Assembly: GCA_035294465.1 (NCBI GenBank)
Contig: DATGKW010000109.1
Location: 1-18,920, forward strand
Direction: 5' to 3'
Length of the DNA: 18,920 bases
DNA from: Paraktedonobacter sp035294465
GTDB taxonomy: Bacteria > Chloroflexota > Ktedonobacteria > Ktedonobacterales > Ktedonobacteraceae
Shown: in pieces, positions 7,079 through 13,105 of the stretch
Layout of the letters: each line of letters begins with the position of its first letter
Numbering within the stretch: position 1 is the first letter of the stretch
The notes under the pieces: generated by a model
Seen by the model: only the letters and a program-made list of their open reading frames with translations
The model's database searches: none
What the model was told of the DNA's origin: nothing
Position numbers and translations under genes: made by a program

Positions 7079-9241
7079 TTAACGAGTTTCTGCTCCTCTC
7101 GCCGCGAGTTGATTCCGTATCAACTCCACGTAGTATCCGTTTTTCTCTAATAATTCCTGGTGCGAACCCTGTTCTACAATGCGTCCCTGGTCAAGTACGA
7201 AGATGCAATCGGCAGTACGTATAGTGCTGAGGCGGTGGGCGATGATAATTTGTGTACAGTTCAAATTTCTAAGGTTTTGCTCTATGATGCGCTCGGTGAT
7301 GACGTCCAATGAGCTTGTGGCCTCATCCAGGAGTAAGATAGCAGGCTCGTGCGCTAAAGCGCATGCAAGGGCGAGACGCTGGCGTTGTCCACCGGAAAGC
7401 GCGTTACCGCTTTCCGAGATAAACGTCTCATAACCCATTGGCATCTGGAGAATATCCTCATGGAGAGCTGCTGCTTGCGTGGCTTTGAGGATCTGCTGCA
7501 TGGTTATATCAGGGTGATGAGAGGTGATATTTTGCCGAATTGTTCCGCTGAACGGGCGTGAATCTTGCATGACAACTCCCAATTGAGCGCGTACCGCTTG
7601 CAAATCAAGTGTGTGGAGCGGAATAGCATCGTAGAGAATCTCTCCTTCTGTTGGCAAATAGAGCCCCAGTAACAGTTTCCCTAGAGTGCTTTTTCCTGAT
7701 CCTGTCCGCCCAACAATAGCGATCTTTTGCCCGGCATGGATATGTATATTGATGTCTTGTAGCACCTTTGGAGCATTCGGATCATACCGAAAGCTTACCT
7801 TTTTGAGCGTAATGTGCCCTGTCAGGCGGGGTGGTTGTCGCACCTGTTGTCCGTGCTGCTCAGGTTCAGCTTCGACCACATCTGCAAGGCGCTCGATGTG
7901 AGAGCGGGCCACTTGTAAGAGTTGCCCACTGCTTGCTAAGGATGTCAATGGAGTCAGAAATTCTCCTATAAGCACCCCTAACGCGAGCATGGTCCCTGTT
8001 TGCATAGTGCCATTCAGCGTTTCAATCGTACCGACCCAGAGCGCTATAAGAGGAGCGGCAACATTTAGAATGCTTGTAACTGTGCTGATAGTAGAAGTCA
8101 TGTAATTTAAAGCAACAGAGGTATTTAGTTGTTTGACAAAGAAATTCGACCAGCGCTGGAATGCTCTCTGCTCTGCGCCGGTGGCTTTCAGGGTTTCTAT
8201 ACCTGTGAGCATTTCTGTGATGTAGCCCTGAGATTCCCCTATGGCATCTAGCTCGCGACGAGCCAACCTGCGAACAGGACTGCGGGTTCCTATGAGCAAA
8301 AGGACCTGGAGCAGGCCAATTATCAGCGCGATAGCCCCAAAAACGAATGACTGCGAAAATAGGATGAAGAGATAGAGTGTGGCCATACTTCCATCCAGGA
8401 TGGTTGAAACTAGCTGGTTACTGATGAGGTTGCGAACGGTTGTGTTGCTTGCCACACGCGCTAGAATGTCTCCGCTCGAACGCTGTTGAAAGAAGCGTAA
8501 AGGAAGTCTTAGCAGGTGCTCAAAAAAGTTTGATGTGAGAGAGGCATCGATGCGCGCTTGCAGGTAGACCAGTAGCGATGAGCGCATGAGCATGGTTACT
8601 AACTGAGAAAAAAGAATAAGCGGTAGAGCAATAGATAAGAGAGGAAGTATCGATATCATTCTCTGTGGTAGAATCTGATCTATAACTATTTTCGTGACAA
8701 AAGGCATAACTAATCCAAATAATTGTAATAAGATAGAGGCAAGTAGAATATGTAGAAATAGAACGGGTGATTTCTTGAGGTATTGTGTCAGGTACGTTCT
8801 TAGTGAGAGAGATTTCCTGGCTGTATGAGTATCGAAATCCGTACCTGGTTCGAGCATCATGACAATTCCTGTAAATCCCTCATCAAACTCGTGAGCCGAC
8901 AGGCGTCTACGTCCCACAGCAGGATCAACAACGTTCACAGAAGCCGGGGACCAGCGCTCGACAATCAGGAAATGGTTAAATTGCCAGTAGACAATGGCGG
9001 GTAGGCTGACGAAGCGAAAATCATTGGCTGCCAGGGATATCGTTCTAACTTTCAGGCCGAAACGACGCGCTGCCTGTACGAGGCTTAAGGCTGAAAGGCC
9101 ATCCCGGCCAGGGCTGGTATGCTGGTATATTTCCGAGATGCTGGTCTTACGACCGTAATAGCTCAGAATCATGGCTAAACAAGCTGCTCCACATTCTACT
9201 GCGTTCATTTGTAGAAGTTCTGGTACTTTACGTCGAAACAT
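7079..9241 (-). CDS. C39-peptidase-containing ABC transporter (RiPP leader cleavage and export)
   Basis: A 720-residue bifunctional exporter that removes a leader after a double-glycine-type site and secretes the product across the inner membrane. Residues 1-135 are a C39 cysteine peptidase with Q11 (oxyanion hole), C17 in VECGAACL, H90 in NHFLIVE and D106 in VVDPAVG, so the triad is complete. Residues about 150-440 are the six-helix membrane domain. Residues about 475-720 are the ATPase, with Walker A GRTGSGKST (511-519), signature LSGGQRQ (615-621), Walker B LLLDE (636-640) and switch H669. The ribosome site AGGAGG (plus-strand 9253-9258) precedes the ATG. It lies 59 nt downstream of the membrane-fusion gene, in the same direction, and diverges from the precursor operon it probably serves. 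Its base composition is more AT-rich than the upstream acyl-CoA operon. Confidence 0.95.
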   Translation of the reverse strand: MFRRKVPELLQMNAVECGAACLAMILSYYGRKTSISEIYQHTSPGRDGLSALSLVQAARRFGLKVRTISLAANDFRFVSLPAIVYWQFNHFLIVERWSPASVNVVDPAVGRRRLSAHEFDEGFTGIVMMLEPGTDFDTHTARKSLSLRTYLTQYLKKSPVLFLHILLASILLQLFGLVMPFVTKIVIDQILPQRMISILPLLSIALPLILFSQLVTMLMRSSLLVYLQARIDASLTSNFFEHLLRLPLRFFQQRSSGDILARVASNTTVRNLISNQLVSTILDGSMATLYLFILFSQSFVFGAIALIIGLLQVLLLIGTRSPVRRLARRELDAIGESQGYITEMLTGIETLKATGAEQRAFQRWSNFFVKQLNTSVALNYMTSTISTVTSILNVAAPLIALWVGTIETLNGTMQTGTMLALGVLIGEFLTPLTSLASSGQLLQVARSHIERLADVVEAEPEQHGQQVRQPPRLTGHITLKKVSFRYDPNAPKVLQDINIHIHAGQKIAIVGRTGSGKSTLGKLLLGLYLPTEGEILYDAIPLHTLDLQAVRAQLGVVMQDSRPFSGTIRQNITSHHPDITMQQILKATQAAALHEDILQMPMGYETFISESGNALSGGQRQRLALACALAHEPAILLLDEATSSLDVITERIIEQNLRNLNCTQIIIAHRLSTIRTADCIFVLDQGRIVEQGSHQELLEKNGYYVELIRNQLAARGAETR

Positions 9242-9300
9242 TTCTAAAACAACCTCCTGGCATAGTGCTCAGCTACTTTGAGTTTGTGAAGGCAAATCCC

Positions 9301-9879
9301 TTATCGCTCTTTCATCACTTCATGCAATCCTAAGCAAAACGAGAAGATGGACTGTTCACCGACTCGCACCTGAGCGCTTATTGGTTCTCCCATCTCCAAA
9401 TGAGAGGCATTTGTCGCGTTCGGTAAGAGGATCACCACGATAGAAGCTTGAGGAACAATCTGGTCTGCGTAGCCGTTCAACATGTATCGCTGCTGTGCCT
9501 CAGCCGGTCTGATTACCCCGGCCTCAACATACTTTATGCTGTCGGTAAATTGCTGTCCTGTCGGAATAACACGCAGCTCGACCTCTTCCCCAGGGTGGAG
9601 CAGGGGTGCGTACTTTGCCGGTAGAAAGAGCACAATGGCCTTTTCCTTGCTTCGTGAAGTATGGGTGGATGTATTTATTAAAACGACTCCTGGTCCGGTC
9701 AGGAAGAGAGGAACTTTTCCCTGCCACGCGAGAAATCCTATCAGGAAAAGGAGGGCGAATAGAAGACAGGTCAGGATAGTGATATATGGGAAAAGGAAGC
9801 GAGGAAGGATATCCTTTTCCTGCCGCTTCATATAAGCTTCCACAGCCTTTTCCCGAAAAAAATGGTGACATGTCTGCAT
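9301..9879 (-). CDS. Short HlyD-like membrane-fusion protein of the exporter
   Basis: The start is set at Met 9879 (MQTCHHFFRE) because a strong GGAGGAG site (plus-strand 9886-9892) lies 6 nt upstream. The in-frame ATG at 9894 overlaps that site and is less likely. The product has 192 residues: a cytoplasmic N-terminus, one membrane helix at about 28-51, then an extracytoplasmic beta-rich part containing LFLPAKYAPLLHPGEEVELR and a C-terminal FSFCLGLHEVMKER. It resembles the barrel end of HlyD/NHLP-type secretion proteins. It is about half the usual length and has no long coiled-coil hairpin, as expected in a cell without an outer membrane to span. It is the first gene of the two-gene export operon. 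The assignment rests on topology, the HPGEEV turn and its position next to the C39 transporter. Confidence 0.72.
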   Translation of the reverse strand: MQTCHHFFREKAVEAYMKRQEKDILPRFLFPYITILTCLLFALLFLIGFLAWQGKVPLFLTGPGVVLINTSTHTSRSKEKAIVLFLPAKYAPLLHPGEEVELRVIPTGQQFTDSIKYVEAGVIRPAEAQQRYMLNGYADQIVPQASIVVILLPNATNASHLEMGEPISAQVRVGEQSIFSFCLGLHEVMKER

Positions 9880-10379
9880 GACGCTCTCCTCCATTGTGTC
9901 CTTTTCCTCATCTCCATATAAGCCTGATTTCTGGCGTATTCGCTTCCCTCTTTATTCTGCTGTATTATATCTTTATATAATATATCGGGAAAGTAAAACA
10001 TAAATTATCAATCTGATTTTACTATATAGATATCTATAAAATACTATGGGAAAAGTAGAATAAACAGCACTATAACTATGATATGTATGCATCATATTCC
10101 CAGGATGCGGAGTATCGGGCACTTTCTCAAATATCAGGCTGGTTGCTCATGAGTATCTGGCGGGAGAAAGCAACGGCTCTGGTGCTCAAATACGCTTCTA
10201 TATATTTTATAGCAAATGCTGGTATACGCTTGATATAAAATTATATATGTATCGATTGTATATCTTCTTATACTTCAACTGTAAGCAATTTATAAATGCC
10301 TGTTTGCATAAATCGAGGTAAGAAACATTGAACGTCTTAACAGACGGTTCAAGTAGCATACAGAAAGGGAAAGCAACCT
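9880..10379. promoter_or_regulatory. AT-rich divergent intergenic region of the RiPP locus
   Basis: This 500-nt gap separates the export operon (minus strand) from the precursor (plus strand) and must hold both promoters. Its outer parts are extremely AT-rich. A perfect minus-strand TATAAT (plus-strand ATTATA, 9964-9969) lies 85 nt before the membrane-fusion gene, but no good -35 partner was found. No convincing plus-strand promoter could be assigned. Palindromes include TATAGATATCTATA (10025-10038, perfect 14 bp) and ATGAT/ATCAT arms around 10078-10095, both possible operator sites. The less AT-rich core (about 10085-10200) holds a 51-codon open frame at 10083-10238 without a ribosome site, not called as a gene. 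No regulator gene is present nearby. Confidence 0.5.
10328..10352 (+). promoter_or_regulatory. Hairpin in the precursor 5' untranslated region
   Basis: TTGAACGTCT (10328-10337), loop TAAC, then AGACGGTTCAA (10342-10352) forms a 10-pair stem with one bulged base. It lies 27 nt before the precursor ATG, just upstream of the ribosome site AGGGA (10366-10370). It could stabilise the short, highly expressed precursor mRNA or serve as a control site. No T run follows, so it is not a terminator. Confidence 0.5.
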
Positions 10380-10601
10380 ATGGATACTACCGATCGCAAA
10401 CTCTCCGAACAGTTTGTTGATTTTATCGAACTGAGCGACGAAAACCTGGAGGAGATCCCCATTCAGGGTGCAGGAGCAAACTTCGGCCGCTCGTGCTGGA
10501 GTTGTTGGGGTTGGAGTTGTTGGAGTTGTTGGAGTTGCTGGGGTTGGAGTTGCTGGGATTGGAGTTGCTGGAGTTGTGGAAGCTGCTGGGATGGTTTTTA
10601 G
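10380..10601 (+). CDS. Azole-type RiPP precursor peptide with Ser-Cys-Trp repeat core
   Basis: 73 residues: an acidic leader of about 31-33 and a repetitive core. The leader contains FVDFIELSDENLEEI, resembling leaders bound by RRE domains and cut by C39 peptidases, and ends in QGAGAN. A double-glycine-type cut after A31 or A33 is likely. The core (38-73) holds nine Ser-Cys pairs, eight of them followed by Trp, interrupted by Gly-Trp or Asp-Trp, and ends SCWDGF. In total it has 9 Cys, 9 Ser and 11 Trp. In DNA it is a tandem array of a 9-bp TGG-AGT-TGY unit. Two YcaO/E1 maturases follow on the same strand and an exporter diverges upstream, so the Ser and Cys are expected to become oxazol(in)e and thiazol(in)e rings. 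The nearest known parallel is the Cys-Xaa-Xaa heterocycloanthracin precursors of Bacillus; this Ser-Cys-Trp form is not one I recognise. Confidence 0.88.
   Translation: MDTTDRKLSEQFVDFIELSDENLEEIPIQGAGANFGRSCWSCWGWSCWSCWSCWGWSCWDWSCWSCGSCWDGF
10491..10598 (+). repeat. Tandem 9-bp / 6-bp codon repeat array encoding the precursor core
   Basis: Units TGG-AGT-TGY (Trp-Ser-Cys) are interspersed with 6-bp TGG-GGT or TGG-GAT units (Trp-Gly, Trp-Asp). Inner Ser codons are all AGT, while the first (TCG) and last (AGC) differ, which suggests expansion from within. Every unit is a multiple of three, so slippage would add or remove whole Ser-Cys-Trp steps without breaking the frame. The coding strand is strikingly poor in C and A. 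Confidence 0.85.
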
Positions 10602-10947
10602 ACCTGATCTCCAGCGCATTTTTGCCAGCTAAAGGCATATGCCCGGCAAATTAAGAGCTTATGTAGTGGTACCTCGTGGCTACAGGTTATGCTTACTTCC
10701 ATTCTACTTGTTTAGCTCAAGCTGGGAGAAGTACCGTGCTCTGAGGACTCTGGTAAGCAGAGTACAGTAAAGATGCTTTTTGTCCTTGTTCAGGATTGCT
10801 GAAATCCTGAACAAGGATGAAGAAGAAGGTGAGGCATACCTCTTGAGGAATATTTTTTTCATGCCTCCCTTGCTTTTTTAGCGCATCTCCTTGCAACAGA
10901 GCTTAAAAATCGCTTGTCTGGACAGTTTTTTGAGGAGAACAGAATTT
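10602..10947 (+). promoter_or_regulatory. Structured spacer between precursor and maturase genes
   Basis: This 346-nt gap is rich in inverted repeats. TTTGCC (10621-10626) pairs with GGCAAA (10645-10650) around the palindrome GGCATATGCC. ACTCTG-gtaag-CAGAGT lies near 10746-10762. A perfect 15-bp hairpin lies at 10783-10817 (separate entry). GAGGCAT (10831-10837) pairs with ATGCCTC (10861-10867), enclosing the competing short stems GAGG/CCTC and CCTC/GAGG and then a run of seven T. The layout fits partial termination, attenuation or RNA processing that would make the precursor in excess of its enzymes. A 43-codon open frame (10639-10770) is present but has a poorly spaced ribosome site and is not called. 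Confidence 0.5.
10783..10817 (+). promoter_or_regulatory. Perfect 15-bp hairpin between precursor and maturases
   Basis: TCCTTGTTCAGGATT (10783-10797), loop GCTGA, then AATCCTGAACAAGGA (10803-10817) pairs perfectly. It is not followed by a T run on either strand, so it is not a standard terminator. It may block 3'-to-5' RNA decay and protect the precursor message, or be a processing or attenuation element. Confidence 0.65.
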
Positions 10948-13101
10948 ATGGTGGCGCCAAGCACACGACCAAAATGGAAAAGGGACACTCATTGTATTCC
11001 GATGTCCGGGGGTGTCTATCTTCGCGGGAATAACAATCGCCTTTTCCTCAAAGGAAAAAGCTTATACCCTCTATTAGAGCATCTTATCCCGATTTTTAAT
11101 GGAAATACTCCTCTTGAGAAGATAACAGAGGGCCTGGACGCAGAAAAAAAGCGCATGATCACGAATCTGATAGAGAAGTTATTTACCCATAATTTTCTGA
11201 AAGATACAAGCCAGGATCAACCCCATACACTTTGTCAAGAAGAGCTAGAAATCTACGCCCCGGATATTTCTTTTATTGATTCTTTTCAACCGTCGGCTGC
11301 TTACCTCTTTGAATGCTTTCGCAACAAACGCCTGCTGATCATCGGCTCTGGACACGGCTTTACTTCACTGATACAAGCAAGCTCTCGGTATGGAGTGAAG
11401 CAAATGAGCGTGGTCATGACGCCAGAAGGTGATACTGATTCGGTTGCTCGTCAAGAGGTACAGGATGTGTTTGCTCGTTACTTCTCTGAAGAAAACGAGT
11501 GTTTGCTCGCTACGCCTGCCTGGGACAATGAATCTTCTGTACGCAGCATCATCCAGCCCGCCGACGCAATATTGCATATTGCCGAGCGCCCAATGCTCGC
11601 CCGCGCTCAGTTATTAAACAGGCTGTGCATTGAACAGCAGAAACTATTTATCCAGGCCATTCTTGTTGACAACCAGATCTGGATAGGCCCTCTGGTGCGT
11701 CCAGAGACGGAGGGATGTTGGGAATGTGCATGGCGACGCCGGCAGGCGAATCTGGCTCATTTCTCTCCACAATCTTTGCAAGACGAATTTCAGGATCAAC
11801 CGCTCGTTGCTTCCGGCAGGGTGCTCACAAAGTCGGAAGCGACTATCCTTGCCAATCGGCTTCTCTTTGCGCTGTTTCAGCATGTGACACAGGCTGGTTC
11901 TCCAGAAACACTCGGAAAACTCAGCATCATTGATCTCACAACGTTTCAGAGCGAAAGCCATGCATTTCTCCCGCATCCCCATTGCCTGGCCTGCCAGCGT
12001 CCTGTTGTCTTAACTGCACCACAGTTTCTTGAACAGATCCAACAGTTACGGCATCGCGATCCCCTCGACCCGGACATCTTGCTGGAAAAAATTGCTGACT
12101 GCATCGATGAGAAGCTTGGACTTTTTACTGCGATTGATGATAGTCGTTTTGTTCAAGCTCCTCTCAAAGTTTATCAGGTAAAGCTGCCCAATCTTGCGTC
12201 TAAGGAATGCCAGTCTGACCCTCTTCGTATCGTTGCAGTGAGTACAAACACAAGGGATGCTCGAATACGCATTACGCAGAAAGCGTGCGAATGCTACGCG
12301 GCCAACCTTGTAGATCAGCGGCGATTGCTTCCTTCTGAGGCGGTACAGCAACATTCCTGCCCTGTTTTACCGGCCGATCATCTGTTGGGGATAAAATCAT
12401 TTCCGAGGGAAAAGGAAATGTGGACCTGGGCACAGGACTTGCAGACGCAACAGGCTCTGCTCGTGCCTGCTCCCGCCGTCTTCTCTGCTTTTTGCGGGCA
12501 GGAACGAGGAATTGCCTCAGGGAAAACCTGGGAAGAGGCGGTCTGCCTGGCGCTGTTGGACTGGTGTAACTATCTCAGCGTTGGACAGTTGAAGGAGGCC
12601 AGGCGAGCGTATCCTCAGGTCGATCTTGAGCGGGCACCTCTGACTCCTGAAGGAACGTATCTGTATGGGCTTTTCAAGGCTGCGTCTGTACATATCGCGA
12701 TTTACGATATCACGGGGGCCCTGCGCATTCCTACTTTTGCAACATGTTTAGGTAAGGAGATTGTGGCATATACTACTCATTGCGATGTCACGCAGGCTTT
12801 GTGCCTGGGACTTGAACAGGCATTACAGCAGTATCAGTCCGAACAATTCCAGGAACACGACTATGCGGTGCCTTCTGTGCCAGATTTCCCGCTGAATCTG
12901 CGCGGCGATCAGTGGTGTGTACCGCACTCTACGGTATCAGATACGTGGCCAGCACGGCTGGAATGGGTGCTGCAACAATTCCAGGCTAACGGCTTATATG
13001 CTTTTGCTGCTCTTTTAGACCATGATCCGGCTGTGAAACGGATATGGCCTTTTATCGTGCGTACGCTTTTGAGTAGAAGAAGGTTGAAGAAGGGAGAATA
13101 A
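10948..13101 (+). CDS. RiPP leader-binding E1-like protein with degenerate YcaO-like C-terminal half
   Basis: The ATG at 10948 has GAGGAG at 10932-10937; the earlier TTG at 10891 has none. This gives 717 residues. Residues about 10-88 look like an RRE/PqqD-type winged helix that grips the leader (RDTHCIPMSGGVYLRG, then LEHLIPIFNGNTPLEKI). From about 125 follows an E1/ThiF-like Rossmann part with IIGSGHGF (131-138). Zinc-type Cys pairs are C257/C260 (GCWECAWRRR) and C346/C349 (HCLACQ). Residues about 390-717 align with the YcaO of the next gene, but its two Glu-x2-Glu pairs are K445/E448 and D538/N541 here, so this half should not activate ATP. It probably presents the leader and stimulates the active YcaO. 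It resembles the thiazole-bacteriocin maturation proteins found with heterocycloanthracins. It starts 346 nt after the precursor and ends 4 nt before the YcaO gene. Confidence 0.88.
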   Translation: MVAPSTRPKWKRDTHCIPMSGGVYLRGNNNRLFLKGKSLYPLLEHLIPIFNGNTPLEKITEGLDAEKKRMITNLIEKLFTHNFLKDTSQDQPHTLCQEELEIYAPDISFIDSFQPSAAYLFECFRNKRLLIIGSGHGFTSLIQASSRYGVKQMSVVMTPEGDTDSVARQEVQDVFARYFSEENECLLATPAWDNESSVRSIIQPADAILHIAERPMLARAQLLNRLCIEQQKLFIQAILVDNQIWIGPLVRPETEGCWECAWRRRQANLAHFSPQSLQDEFQDQPLVASGRVLTKSEATILANRLLFALFQHVTQAGSPETLGKLSIIDLTTFQSESHAFLPHPHCLACQRPVVLTAPQFLEQIQQLRHRDPLDPDILLEKIADCIDEKLGLFTAIDDSRFVQAPLKVYQVKLPNLASKECQSDPLRIVAVSTNTRDARIRITQKACECYAANLVDQRRLLPSEAVQQHSCPVLPADHLLGIKSFPREKEMWTWAQDLQTQQALLVPAPAVFSAFCGQERGIASGKTWEEAVCLALLDWCNYLSVGQLKEARRAYPQVDLERAPLTPEGTYLYGLFKAASVHIAIYDITGALRIPTFATCLGKEIVAYTTHCDVTQALCLGLEQALQQYQSEQFQEHDYAVPSVPDFPLNLRGDQWCVPHSTVSDTWPARLEWVLQQFQANGLYAFAALLDHDPAVKRIWPFIVRTLLSRRRLKKGE

Positions 13102-13105
13102 CTCA

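Noticed and set aside
10491..10598. CRISPR-like or IS-end repeat in the precursor region
   Set aside because: The units are short contiguous codon repeats without spacers and encode the peptide core.
10290..10638. Long open frames on the minus strand opposite the precursor, rich in Pro/Thr or Asn/Ser
   Set aside because: They are mirror readings of the codon repeat (TGG-AGT-TGC reversed gives Thr/Pro or Asn/Ser runs), have no ribosome site and lie inside the precursor gene.
10639..10770. 43-codon frame starting MPGKLRAYVVVPRGYRL between precursor and maturase
   Set aside because: The only upstream AAAGG is 3-4 nt from the ATG, too close. The stretch is better explained as structured RNA spacer, and no family resemblance is seen.
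10783..10817. Calling the perfect 15-bp hairpin a Rho-independent terminator
   Set aside because: No T run follows it on either strand: the plus strand continues TGAAGAAGAA, and the minus strand continues with A-rich sequence.
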